From Plasmodiophora brassicae (Eukaryota > Endomyxa: Phytomyxea > Phytomyxea > Plasmodiophorida), in the NCBI GenBank assembly GCA_036867785.1, contig CP145424.1:496001-560000 (forward strand): a stretch of DNA of 64,000 bases, given 5' to 3'. Positions 10,701 to 29,542 of the stretch are shown here, in pieces (positions within the stretch are counted from its first letter, which is position 1; each line of letters begins with the position of its first letter). The notes beneath the pieces were generated by a model, which saw nothing but the letters and a program-made list of their open reading frames with translations, was not told the DNA's origin and did no database searches. The position numbers and the translations under genes were made by a program.

Positions 10701-12621
10701 GGCCGCGGAATGAAGGGGTGTGAGGCCTTCCACGTCGGCAGATAAATAGACAGGCTCGGCTTGGCCCTCTTCCCACTGCACCGCTGGTCTATCAGTGAGA
10801 CACCACGAGGAATTGCACGGTGCAACCTGGTTAGGGATGGCGGCAATAATCATTTTCAGGATCTCGTCGTAACCCTTTCGAGCGGCTTCATGCAATGGTG
10901 ACCGACCTGTAACATCGTACGTAGCAATGCGGGATCCAGCGTGAAGCAGAGCTCTAACACAGTCCAGATGACCGAACCTGGTTGACGGTGAACAAAAGAA
11001 GGGACTTGTATGGGACGTAATGCTCTACCTGCAGGCAAGGTGCAGCGGGATCTGCCCGAACCAGTTAAAGCTATCGATACGAGCCTTGCCGGCGATGAGT
11101 AATTCAAGGACGTCAAGGCTGCCATGCATCGCGGCCAGCGCCAGCGCGGTGTTCCTAAGTAAACCACGTTAAGCTTCATCAAGATCGCCGTCAGAGCGCT
11201 TCAAGAACCCATTCATATCTCGACACCCGGTTTTCGCGTTGGCGTCCAGCAACTCCTTACAAGTGTCGACGTCGTTCAGGATGGCGCCATAGTGTAGCGG
11301 ACAGTGCAACTCGACGTCTTTCGCATTCAGGTTCGCCTGGCAAGAGAATGAGATCTGTCCATGACAGGGCACGGCAATCGACAACCCCGGCGTTGATGAG
11401 TTCTGTAACACAGTTAGCGGATTTCCCGATGCAAGCAACGTGCAACGGCGTCCGATCCAGTCGTGATGGAAGCGATACAGACGCTCCGACTGTTAGCAGT
11501 TCCTTCGTGATGACATCGAACCCGTACTGGCCTAAGCATCCCGCTGTCAGACAGCGTGTACCCAATGTTCAAACGGACAGGTGCGTACACGCTACGCTGA
11601 GGAACGTTTCACCATCCGGATTCACAACGTTGAGATCCTTAATGTGAGGAACCAGCTCTTTAACGGCCTCAATGTTGTTCTTTTGAATCGCATGGAACAT
11701 CATGGTCGCAATGTCCACCGTGGACCCGATACTACGAAGAGGCCCCTGCACGTCCGATTGCGCTGCGATCTGGTATCCAGTCCCGTGTCAAAGGACGATC
11801 GTTGCTAGGCGGCAAACCATCCAACCGATTGCAAGAGCCCTTGCATGACTGGCGACTGGGGCATCTCCGAATGATCCAACTGGTCTCGCGATTCATTGCA
11901 CCATTGCAGCAGGTTGTCGACGACAGATAGGTCGCTAACCGTCGTGACAATGCTGCTCAGTACGCTGCTAACGTTGCCACCTATAAGACGCCCGGTGAAC
12001 CGTTGAAACCAGCGACCTTCACAGGACCGACCTGGGCACTGTTTGTCGAACTTCTTGGCGATCTTCACGAACCCGACCTGGTTGATCTCGGCGAATTGCT
12101 TCAGGTCGAGGAGTTCCTGCTCGCAGATGCGAAGCGCCTGATCCAGCGATATCTCGGCGGCCGCCAGCGCCGACGCCGGTAGGCCAGGGAGCTCCCCGAA
12201 CCTGTTCGTGATGACCGTACGTCGTGTCTCCATTTGCTGCAACTTGTGCACGTAGAACCAATCGACTTTGAACGAAGAATCGTTATAACGGTTGCGATCA
12301 GGTCCTTCTGGGCCGTTGAATACCTTTCTTGATTTCGCTCTTCAGGCGGTCGATAAACATTTTAACCTGATGTCGCTCGGTTGGGCGTGGGAAGACGCGG
12401 GGTATCACGACAGGACGAACGGACCTGCTTGGGCGTTGCCGACGAGGACGACGACGCGGCGTCGATCTGCTCGCGTATCGTCTTGATCATGGACTTCATC
12501 TGCGCGTACGCGATGTACCGGTTCGTCCATTTCGGCAGCCGCCGGTCCCGAAGCTGGTGCCCGAACTTCCTGGGCACACGCGTTAGGCAGGCACAGGGCC
12601 GGGCGACGCCAGCGCTGACAT
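7748..12621 (-). CDS. GDE1: SPX-ankyrin-GDPD protein (GDE1/PHO81-like)
   Basis: One large multi-exon gene. The N terminus is an SPX domain ([15 protein letters not shown], later [15 protein letters not shown]), which senses inositol pyrophosphates. At least five ankyrin-like repeats follow (11.7-10.4 kb, e.g. [32 protein letters not shown]). Next come beta-rich segments, one of them ([19 protein letters not shown]) reminiscent of a starch-binding domain. The end is a glycerophosphodiester phosphodiesterase domain with [39 protein letters not shown] and IIFSSFDPD. Resolved introns include 12570-12619, 12367-12424, 12266-12323, 8864-8915, 8754-8808, 8257-8311 and 8062-8111. The likely role is glycerophosphocholine breakdown controlled by phosphate status. 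Exons between 9 and 11.7 kb are only approximate. The start codon appears to be split by the first intron (AT at 12621-12620, G at 12569). Confidence 0.85.
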
Positions 12622-13128
12622 GTTTCACGACGCGTCGCCCGCCCACGACTGCGTGCGGGGGGCGATTCCGATTCGGAGGTGGGAGCGGAGCGGGCTGGCC
12701 CCGCCCAATCCCACCACAACAATAACGCAAAGACGGTCACGCACAGACCCGAATCCCAATCAGACATACATACGACGCGCACTTCCCATACCAGGTTGCC
12801 TGTCGACGGCCGATAAATACGACGCAGCTTCCAGAAAGGCAAGCCGCTCCACCTGGAGGAACGATCGACAAGAACATCATACATCAACAGGAACTTTCTC
12901 TGTTGAGTGGCCGACAATGGCCTGCTGATGTGACGTTTGTTGTTGTTGACGTTGTTGCGTGCCCGTGTGAACAACTGGTCACTGCACCACACTGTCCGAC
13001 TCGGTGACACCCGGTAGCCGGCACGGGCAGCCATCCACTATTTCTGTTGCGGTTTACAGTCGGCGTACGCTGCGGACAGCGGGGCAGCGAGGTGCACACC
13101 TTCTCAGTGGGGGTCGTCGTCGAACAGC
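12622..13128. other. divergent intergenic region
   Basis: It lies between the SPX-ankyrin-GDPD gene and the kinase gene, which point away from each other, so it should hold both promoters. The 5' untranslated part of the SPX gene must begin here. I see no gene and no clear motif other than scattered AT-rich patches. Confidence 0.5.
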
Positions 13129-14385
13129 ATGGGCTTTCGGCATACGCTTGTCACAGTTATCGTCATCGTCGGGCACCTGGCGTCAGGACGCCCCGAAAGC
13201 GATGCCAATGGTGATCGGTTTCGCTCCTACCAACGACAGTTTCTTCGCGGGTTCGCCGACGTCGAGCGCCTCCAGGTCGACCCAATCATCGACGACGCGC
13301 TGACACACCTTCATCGCAACTGGTTGCACCATCGCCCACCACCGCGTGTCTTTCGAATATCGTTCGGCATACCTGTGTCGTTCATTCAACGGTCTCGCGT
13401 ACGGTTCAACCCGACGCGGGACCGCCCGATCGGGGTTGGCTCCTTCGGGACCGTATACAAAGCGTCACTCGATGGCGTCGTCCCGGTCGCCGTCAAGTTC
13501 TTCAACAACCACACCGCGATGGCTGACTCGATTCATGAGTTTCGGAACGAACTTCGTGGGTCGTACCTCACCGTTGGCCTGCCAAACGTGGCGCCATTCG
13601 TTGGGTTCATCGTGGACCGAACGCTCGGTCCTGGCATTGTGACGCGTTTCGGCGAAGGTGGCACAGTTTCCCAATTTCTCGAACGAAATAAGTTCATTCC
13701 CGCCCATATCCGACTGCGTCTTGCTGCTGAACTCTGCACTGGCGTTGCTGGCATGCACGCGCGGAACGTCGTTCATGGAGACATAAACGTAAGGTGCGCG
13801 TACCTTGTCCTGTGACGAAGTCGAGTTAACCGCATCTGTCCAGCCTAAGAATGTTGTGATCGGATTCCCTAATGGTGTCGTCGGCAAGTTCGAGGTCTGG
13901 ATCATCGACCTGTCGTCAGCTCGTGCTCTTAGTGCTCAGTATATCCCGAATATGATGACGTAACGGCAATCTGGGAATATGATACGAGCTCGATCTAAGG
14001 AAATGTGTCCAGATGCACGATATCGTACGCAAGCCCTGAACAAGTTCGCGCTGGGGTGACCGGTGATTTCCGATGGGGTGCCCCATCCGATGTCTGGTCG
14101 CTTGCCATGGTCGCTCTGTACTGCATCAATGGTGTAGCTTGGGAGCCAGAGGTTCTCAAGCGCCCTCAGATTGGCAATGACATATTCAAGGCGTGCCAGC
14201 TGTATCTGAAAGAACTGGACGACGGGCGAATCTGGCCGGCGCTTCCACCGAACCTCGTCTCGAAATCAACGGCCGATGTCATTCACGCTTGCTTCACGAT
14301 GGACCCGGAAAGGAGACCATCAAGCGCCGCTCTAGCAGCAGCGCTAGAGCAAGAAGCATACCGTCTCGAATTGCTTAGCACGTAA
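13129..14385 (+). CDS. protein kinase with N-terminal signal peptide
   Basis: Three exons (13129-13788, 13844-13938, 14013-14385; introns 55 and 74 nt) encode 375 residues. The N terminus is a signal-peptide-like helix (FRHTLVTVIVIVGHLASG). The kinase domain then shows the Gly loop GVGSFGTVYKA, the ATP Lys in VAVKFF, a catalytic loop HGDINPKN formed exactly across the first splice, IIDLSSA at the DFG position, SYASPEQ for the APE motif, and SDVWSLA. Catalytic Lys, both Asp and the loop Asn are therefore present. Arg of HRD is replaced by Gly, as in kinases that need no activation-loop phosphate, and DFG reads DLS. It looks Ser/Thr or TKL-like and possibly secreted or lumenal. No transmembrane segment follows the signal. 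Confidence 0.85.
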
Positions 14386-14554
14386 GCATGATTGCTACGA
14401 GCACTCGTTCAATCTATCTGTTAACCCATATCTGAGACCTACAACTCGATGTCTGCAACAGAAGTCAGAGGATCATAATAATTACATCTCTATGTGGATA
14501 TTTAAGTCGGTGCAAGTTCTAAAATTGAATAACAGCTACATAGATGCGCGCCTT

Positions 14555-21881
<7,327 letters not shown>

Positions 21882-22315
21882 GGAGGCGGTGGTATTCGAC
21901 CCGACACTTGGCCACGGTGTATTGTTCCGTGGCCCAAAGTGAATCTATGTGAACCGCAACATGGAGGAGAATACCACCCCCAAAACTTGACCAATTGGGT
22001 AGCAGATTCTGGACGTGGCCCATTTTTCCAGTAATACTCCTGTAATGGCTGTAATCGTGACATCCCGAAATGGGTAAACGGTCAGTTTGCAGCCTAAGGG
22101 GGTTCGTGGCCGGTGATCGGTGTTGACGCCCTCAGTCCCGCCCTCGGCGCTGCGGATAATTACTTGGAGCGCACATGGGAGCCTTATGTATGTATGACAG
22201 AGGCTCCACTCAGTCGGCTCGGAGACTCCGGCCGCAGCTTCACCGAGCCGCGGATTTTAGAATTGTCACGCGCGTCGCGAGTCACGAGAGTCGGTGCGGC
22301 GGTGAGGAGAATCAG
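21882..22315. other. divergent intergenic region
   Basis: It separates the BEACH gene from the plus-strand nuclease-like gene. It contains one copy (about 22189-22215) of a roughly 27-base sequence found again near 24.05 kb. No gene is supported. Confidence 0.4.
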
Positions 22316-23279
22316 ATGGCGGAGAACTTCGGCGATGATTATGCCGAGAGCAGGTCTGCACACGACGTCGTCGGGGCGTCGTATCGAAACCGAGAAGGTC
22401 AGATACGACAGATGACTCTCGCAAAGGAATAGTCGCTCAATGCCATTCCCAGCTGATCATGAGATCAATTCATCGAGAAAGGCGAAGGCCTATCTGCCAA
22501 TCGCAAGGACTTCGAAAGACATACAGCGTTTCCTTCGCAGTGAGAGGCTGAAGTACGTCCAAGAGAGATGGAACTGACCCCTTCTCCGTATACGGTGTGT
22601 GCTGGAGTGTCTGTCGACATGTTCAATAAGTTCGCTGAGACCCGGTCGGAGTCACTGCCTCTTGAGGTACGATTCCTCGAACTGTTTGCTGAGCGTCTGG
22701 TAATCGTCGAGTTGCCGTCCCCGACGCACGAGTCTACTGTTGTCGAATTCAATCAGGCGTTTCTCAAGGCTTGCGGGGACGACGAACAGCTTGGAAAGCG
22801 CGGGTCGTCAACAGTGCAAAGGGATGACCAGCCGAACAGACAGTCTGACGCGTCTTACGGGCCTAAGAGAAACACGATCAATCGAATTCCAGTTCCAGAT
22901 GGTCGGGAACTAGAGAACTGGATCACACTAGCTGTAGAGGTTGGGCAAACCCAGGACTGGGCTAGCTTGCGGCGAGCTGCTGAGTGGTGGGCAAACTACA
23001 ACGGCGTTCAGTACGTTCTTCTCATCCAAGATCAGCATAAGGGCGAGGTCGATGCATTACGAGCTTTACCGTATTCTTGGTCCCGGTCGTCTACCCGACG
23101 CTCCAGCTTCCAAATGTCAATTCCGGTACTCACGTGCCGGCGACCCTGTCAATGTATCGTTTGATGCGCGTGCCATACTCGCAATCCCAGACGGTGCCGC
23201 ATTGCCGCTGAACATGAACGACCTGATCGTCGTTGACATGCGCAGGGTGATGAACGCTGTTATTGACACGATCGGGTGA
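22316..23279 (+). CDS. possible PD-(D/E)XK nuclease-like protein, frame interrupted
   Basis: A gene starting at ATG 22316 (MAENFGDDYAES...) is followed by an exon reading SKDIQRFLRSERLKY and then LPLEVRFLELFAERLVIVEL. The core reads WITLAVEVGQTQDWASLRR, then AAEWWANYNGVQYVLLIQ. The pattern hydrophobic-E-V-G, x10-15, a W-containing helix, then hydrophobic-L-I resembles the Uma2-like/PD-(D/E)XK restriction-fold family, where this Glu is a metal ligand; this is inference. The well-coded frame shifts by one base near 23040 and continues to 23279. A canonical donor (TTCA, then GTACGT) lies just there, but the implied intron would be only 25-31 nt. A frameshift, so a decaying gene, is equally likely. 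Introns before 22650 are tentative. Confidence 0.45.
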
Positions 23280-24429
23280 GATCATCGTTACTTCACGTAT
23301 CGTTGGCCAGTAAGTTTCCCAACACGAGCCCTTGTAAGCTTGCATATCTGATATTCGTGCAATTTGATTTAACTCCCATGAGCAGCAGGTTCACGATCCG
23401 CGTGCGCGTCCATGTTCTAGCGCGCTCAACTCTGTTATATACTGAGACCCTGAAGCGGCACCGTATTATGTATTGTACTCAAAGTCATCGTTCCCCGAAA
23501 TTCAACTGCATCATGCGAATGACTTGGACGTCTTCAGCGTCGGCATCCTGCAACACGTGCCTCATGAACGTCGACATGAGTCATGACGCGCGCGACGAGG
23601 ATCGTCCCCGGCCCATCAGCAGCCCGAGCGTCGCGCGGCGACTCGTGGTGAGCCGGTGGAGCGGACGCCCGTCCGGTACCATCGGCAGACGGGTAATACC
23701 TTCCTGAATTTCGGGTCCTCATGTGCCTGCAGGGGTTCTTCGGTCGGTCGGCCTTACTAACAGTCCGGTGTCGAAAACGCAGCTGACCGTTTACCCGTTA
23801 TAAGTTTGTCGTTCAACGGGTGCTGCGGCCGGTGAGGTGACCCTGCAACGGCTACGAAGTACCGCATGCGACACCGGCAACGTCTTTGGCCCAGAGATCG
23901 AGCGATGGTCGACCACGCGAATTCTAACAATGCTTCGGGGGTTTCTGTAAGATGGTGTGATTATTCATAGAGAACGTCTTGAACGGCCATTCTTCAGCAT
24001 GGCGCAAGATATCAGCTGACAGTCAGGCTCGGCGTCGGATCCGTATGACAGATTCTCCACTCAGTCGGCTAGCGAAGCAGCCCCGGTCTATTTCTGTCAA
24101 AGCTTGCGACTGTAGGTTCGGCTGTGTCCAGTCAGGAGACGATGCTCGGCGACTTTGTCCGCAAATAGAACGAGTGGTGGCCGGAGTCACTGGAGTGTGG
24201 GCGCCGACTGTGGGGATGGACCGTAGCCGTTCAGCTGGAAAGTCCGTGCTCAGGGCGACGTGACTACCCACCACTGAGCGTGTCATTTGGGAATTTGGTC
24301 GGCCCCGCGACGAACGATCGAGTTGGACCGGGTCGCTCCACTGTGTGACGACGCATCAGCTGTAAATATCGAGAGAAGATCGATCCGTACGTGATTTAAC
24401 GGAATCCGGGCCTCCGGGTGCTTGTCGCT
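23280..24429. other. 1.15-kb stretch without a supported gene
   Basis: No frame of length or composition like the neighbours is seen on either strand. It holds the second copy (about 24043-24069) of the 27-base repeat that also precedes the nuclease-like gene. The last part must contain the promoter of the GTPBP1 gene. Confidence 0.45.
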
Positions 24430-26392
24430 ATGGCGAACGAGGAAGTCGTAAGGCAGCCTAGCGGCAGCGGCGACATCCGCATCGGGGTCGTCGGCAACGT
24501 CGATGCCGGTAAGGCGATCGTTTGTTTCTGCATCCGATGCACTCTAAGCGTGCGCTGCTGGGTGTAGGCAAGTCGACGTTGATAGGCGTGCTGACCTCGG
24601 GCAGTTTGGATGATGGAAGAGGTACGAATATCCGATATGGTGTTCGGGGCAAGTGTGAACGCGTCCGTCTCGTATAGGACTTGCTCGATCAACCATCTTC
24701 AGGCACAAGCACGAAGCGGAATCTGGGCGGACGTCATCGATCTCGCATCATGTCCTGGGATTCGATGCACAGCACGAACCCGTGTACTGCCAAGGCGTTG
24801 GCCGCAATCGTTCGTGGAAGCCCATTGCCGAGAAGAGCGAATCAGTGATCGTGTTTATCGACCTTGCTGGGCACGAGCGGTACTTGAAGACAACGATCGG
24901 GGGCCTGTCGGGATCGTACCCGGATTATGTCTGCGTCCTTGTCGGTGCCAACATGGGAGTGTCGAAGATGACCAAGGAGCATATCGGCGTCGCCATTGCG
25001 TTACAGATCCCGTTGTTCGTGGTCGTCACTAAGGTTTGCCTTTCCCGCGTGTCCGATATGCAGGTCCTGACCCCGTATCAGATCGACATCTGCCCGGCCA
25101 ACGTGCTAAAGTCGACCGTCAACCATCTGCTTCGTTTGATCAAGTCTCCCCAGAGCGGGAAGCTCCCTGTCATCATTCGCAACAACCAGGATATCGAGAC
25201 CTCGCTCGGCCTAAACTCGACCACGGGGGAGGACAATGGAGATCAGGCTTCAGGGCTGCTGAACACAAGAGTTTGATGATGCGGTTTCAGTGTACTCTCC
25301 TTGAATGACGTGTCCGGGTTCGTAGGTATGCCCAATTTTCGCGGTTTCCTGCGTGTCGGGTCTTCGCATCGATATGTTGAAGTCGTTCTTGGGCAGGTTA
25401 CGCCCGCACAGGTACGGTTCTAAATTGAGTTTAGCTTGACAGTTCATCTGACGCGCTGCAGGACCTGGGTTGATCGGCAGATTCAGCCTGCCCACATGCA
25501 GATCGATGACGTAAGTGTCAACATCTTCGTAGGTACGCTAAGGCAACTGATGGGGGTTTCACGTAGGCTTTCCTGGTAACCGGAGTCGGTATCGTCGTTT
25601 CGGGAACCGTTAAGGCTGGCGTGGTCAACGCGAATGATCATATGCTCCTTGGTCCTTTCGTCGACGGGTCGTTCCTTCCTGTCCAGGTTTGTCGTATTCG
25701 GAATCTCGCTGAGCGCCTTCGAGCTGAATTGGAACATTAGATCCGTTCGCTTCAGTGCAGAAAGTCGCCAATGGAGTCTGCTTCGGCTGGAACCGCCTGT
25801 GCCGCATCGCTGAGGTCGTTGGTGCGCAAGTCCCCACTTAAGCTCATTCGGTAACCGCCTACGCCTGGTGAACTGTCGGAGCTAATGTTGCAATTCCAGG
25901 CCATTCCTGAGACGCGGTATGGTTCTGGTGTCACGTTCTGTGCAGCCCCAGGCCTGTCGTCAGTTTGAGGCTGAGATTCTCGTATTGCATCACCCGACGA
26001 CTATCCGCTTAAACTATCAGGTCAGTCCAACAACGGCCAATGTCGTGCAATCTGGGTACTGATTGAAGACAGGCGGTTGTTCACTGTGGGGCGGTTCGTC
26101 AGGCCGCTGCCATCGAATCTATCGAATCGGTTCACAGCGGCACATCGAGAATCATCACGACTACAAGCGGATCCACAATAACTGAGAAGTCGCTGCGAAC
26201 TGGAGACAAGGCCACCGTCAGGTATGAAACGCTCTCCCATTCTAGTACATCGTGAGGCAGAGCTCCAACACTGGGATTTGCAGATTCCGTTTCCTGTGCC
26301 GACCGGAGTACATCTCATGCGACGAGACTATCATCTTCCGCGAGGGCGGCTGCAAGGGCATCGGTACGATCACGCGAATAATTGCACAGTGA
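24430..26392 (+). CDS. GTPBP1: GTP-binding protein 1/2 (GTPBP1-like translational GTPase)
   Basis: ATG 24430 begins MANEEVV. The first intron falls inside the P-loop, which reads GNVDAGKST after splicing. Next come GSLDDGRGLARSTIFRHKHE, SGRTSSI, the G3 motif DLAGHERYLKTT, MTKEHIGVAIAL and VTKIDICPANVL (the G4 region TKxD, again restored by an intron). Later exons give VTGVGIVVSGT, AAEILVLHHPTT-like strands (FEAEILVLHHPTTIRLNYQ) and the C-terminal FREGGCKGIGTITRIIAQ. All are hallmarks of GTPBP1/2, EF-Tu-like GTPases linked to ribosome rescue and mRNA turnover. The stop is at 26390-26392. Introns are numerous and short; those between 25.27 and 25.45 kb are not resolved. Confidence 0.9.
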
Positions 26393-26645
26393 ACAAGCGA
26401 CCCGCATGCCAACACAAACTCGATTTCGTTATCCTATTCCTGCCGTGCCATCACGTCGATATATCGCGTGTTTACAAACCACGCGTCAGATAAACCGCAG
26501 TAAACATGTGCGATCGCCTATTCCCGAGTGCGTTCCTCCGCACGGACTTCAGGGCACCCTCACGGTGTCCGTGGCGGACCAAACTTCTGATTGTGTCGCA
26601 GTCCGTTGGTGAAGTACAGGTCCCCCAACACTTCACCTCAGCAAG

Positions 26646-28456
26646 ATGGGTCGCATGAAGAAAGCGGGAGAATCCGGCATCGCTGCCCAATACCTTACCC
26701 GAGGACAGGCGCTTCGGAAGCTGCAGGTCTCGCTTCCAGATTTTCGCCGGCTGTGCATCCTGAAAGGGATTTATCCGCGCGACCCGAAGAAGAAGGCCAA
26801 TGGTCGGGATAAGACTTACTACCACAAGAAGGATATCCTGTTCCTGCAGCATGAGCCACTCCTGAAGAAGTTCCGTGATATGAAAGTCTTCCTGCGCCAT
26901 CGCCAACGTAACCGGTACTTCGCGCATGAAGGTGTCCGGTTCTTACCTTGTCTGGGTAGGTCTCCTGGCTCGTCACGAAGAGTCGCGTGCTGCGCAGCTC
27001 GAGCGTAATCGTCCTGTTATGAACCTGGACCACCTCATTAAAGAGAGGTTTCCGACTTTTGTGGACGCTCTTCGTGATGTTGATGATGCACTTACGTTGG
27101 TTCATCTCTTCGCGCGACTTCCTTCGAGGCTGACATCGTTTCATTCGCCTAATGGTTTGCGATCTGCTCTTGCCGGCTGCCTTCATCTGTCTGACACTCC
27201 CATAGTGTCGGAGCTCTGCCTTGATCTGTGCCGGCAGTTCCAGAGCTATGTCGCTCGTGAGCACTGCTTGACCAAGGTCTTCGTCTCCATCAAGGGTGTC
27301 TACTTCCAGGCGGTCATCAACGGCGAGACCGTTACCTGGATCGTTCCTCACAAGTTCGCCCAGCAGTGCCCTGATGATGTCGATTACAAAGTCATGTATG
27401 GTTTGACTGCCATACCGGGTTCGTCGCACAGCAAACTGAACACACTGTGAAGGTTCACGTTCCTGGAGTTCTACATGACATTGATCCGATTTGTTAACTT
27501 CAAGCTGTACCATGACGTTGGACTCGTCTACCCTCCTGCTATCAACAAGGAGAGCAACGAAAAAGGTTGCTTCCGTTGATCGTCATCAGGATTAGACTTT
27601 TCTTACAGGCTCGTGTACAGGTCAGCTCCTATCCGCTGTGATCCTGAACAAGGTTGCTTCGTCGGAGGCTGACGAGATCGATCCCGAGTTCCGTGTCAAC
27701 GAAGCGGACGCTGAACCGGTATCTCTGCCCTTCCGCGACACAGTTGTGCTACTGTCCCGCGAGGTGCCTAGCGACGTTCTCGAATTCGTCCTGACGGCCG
27801 GCGGCGCGCGTGTCATCCACGAAGAAGACTACGATGCGTCGGTGGATGGCGATGCTGTCACACACCAAATCGTTGACCGCCCTGCTATTGTCGGGGAACC
27901 TCACCCCAACCGCGACTACGTCCAGCCGCAATGGGTACACGTCTGCGGACGTTGTCGGGACCGTCTCTCACTGCATCACAGGTTTTCGACAGTTTTAACA
28001 TTAAGACCATGTTGCCTGTTCACCCGTATGCCGTCGGAAAGCCTCTTCCCCCGCACCTGTCTCCGTTCGTTGACGATGACGCTGAAGGATACGTCCCGGC
28101 GCAACGCCGCATTCTGGACGAATGGGCGAACAAGACCGGTTCCGCTGCAAGAGGTACCGTACCATTGCATCGCGAATCTATCTGCGCTAAACGTGATGCC
28201 AGTGCACGACGGAGAGGAAGGAGACGAAAGCGAGGACGAGGACGGTGCCGACGAAGCTGCCCAGCCTGCGAAGACCACTGCTGCCGAAGACGACGACAAA
28301 GAATTGGCCAAGATCATGATGACCAAGAAGAACAAGCGGCTGTACTCGCGCATGCAACATGGCATTGCCGAGAAGCGGAAGGCGAACGAGGCCCTGGAGG
28401 ACAAGCGCCGAAAGGCGCGCAAGACGTCGAAGAAGTCCTCACCCGAATCGAATTAA
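26646..28456 (+). CDS. PES1: pescadillo homolog (ribosome biogenesis)
   Basis: The protein starts [20 protein letters not shown], matching the pescadillo N terminus, and continues with [72 protein letters not shown] and VTWIVPHKF. The BRCT domain lies around 27.74-28.0 kb ([36 protein letters not shown]), followed by [11 protein letters not shown], an acidic stretch and a basic coiled-coil tail ([14 protein letters not shown]). Several short introns interrupt it. Pescadillo (Nop7) forms the PeBoW complex with BOP1 and WDR12 in the nucleolus and is needed for 60S subunit maturation. The stop is at 28456. Confidence 0.93.
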
Positions 28457-28528
28457 GACACAGCGGATCGCCATGCTCAAACTTGCTTTACTCGGGGGAT
28501 CTGACATGACGGCGCCCGTTGGGGAGCG

Positions 28529-29308
28529 TCATCCGTTCGTCTGGCGTAGGACACACTGGCGGAACTGCTGGATCGGCATCATGGTCGGCAGGTCGGGCTG
28601 GCGGCGCGGGATCCACCCGCGGTCGCGCAGCTCGAGCAGGTCGAGGATCAGGAAGCGCAGCCGGTTCGGGAACCGCGACGTGCACGACCGCGCCAGCTGG
28701 TCGAACGCGGGCGCGAACAGCTTGGCGTGCGACGCCTGCATGACGAGCAGGACGCGGTAGACGGCCTATGCCGGCACAGACGAGTATTACTAGGGGCCGC
28801 CCTCATATAGTGCGCCCCCGCCGACCTCAACCGCCACCGGGCTGTCCTGGCCGAACGCCGAGTCGATGAACGACCGCAGCATGTCCGGCGCGATGGCCTC
28901 GTTGCGCCCCAGGTGCGACACGAGGTCGACCATGCCCAGGAACTGGTCCTTGTTGTCGTCGGCGCTCTCCAACCCGATGCGCAATTCGTAGCCGATGCGG
29001 GCCGCCACCTGAACGGGACCGGCGCGTCAGCGCCGGTGGACCTCACGTGGGGCGACACAACGGTGGTGACGCACGGCGTCGCGGAACGCGGGGACGTCGT
29101 CGGTCAGGCCCTTGATGAAGTCGGCGAACAGCTTCACGAACGGGCCGCGGGCGCTGACGGCGTGGTGCCCGACCAGGTCGATCAGCGGGTCGTAGTCGCC
29201 GTCGGCCTGGTCGAGCAGGGCGCGGAACGCCGCCGTGTGCAACGCGAACGTGTCGCAGGCCAGCTTGTTGAGCAGGGAGCGCGCGTGGCGTAGGGCGTCG
29301 TCGGCCAT
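28529..29308 (-). CDS. small MIF4G-like helical protein
   Basis: Three exons (29308-29075, 29008-28838, 28765-28529; introns 66 and 72 nt) give 213 residues. The start reads MADDALRHARSLLNKLACDT, where the LLNKL-x-x-x-x-F pattern and the following all-helical layout (LLDQADGDYDPLIDLVGHHA, FVKLFADFIKGL) recall the MIF4G fold of eIF4G, Paip1 and CBP80. The end has FLILDLLELRDRGWIPRR, like the last helices of MIF4G domains. The job would be binding a translation or mRNA-processing partner. The fold call rests on pattern only and could be wrong; the exon structure itself is solid because all three joins keep phase 0. Confidence 0.55.
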
Positions 29309-29542
29309 GGCGCCGCGCCGCCGGCGCTCTAAACTATATCGCTAGGTCGCGGCCCTAAGCGCACCGCTCTAAGATGTGCCACCTACGTTTGATCGATGAC
29401 GACTATGACGGTACCTCCGGGGATCGAGCAGGCAGCAGTGGTCCGGTCCCACCCAGCCCCAAGGGAGGTCCCGCTCGGCTCACGATCGGCCCACAATGAA
29501 CCCGACCAATTGCGTATGGGTCCCCTAAAACGGGGCGGCCGT

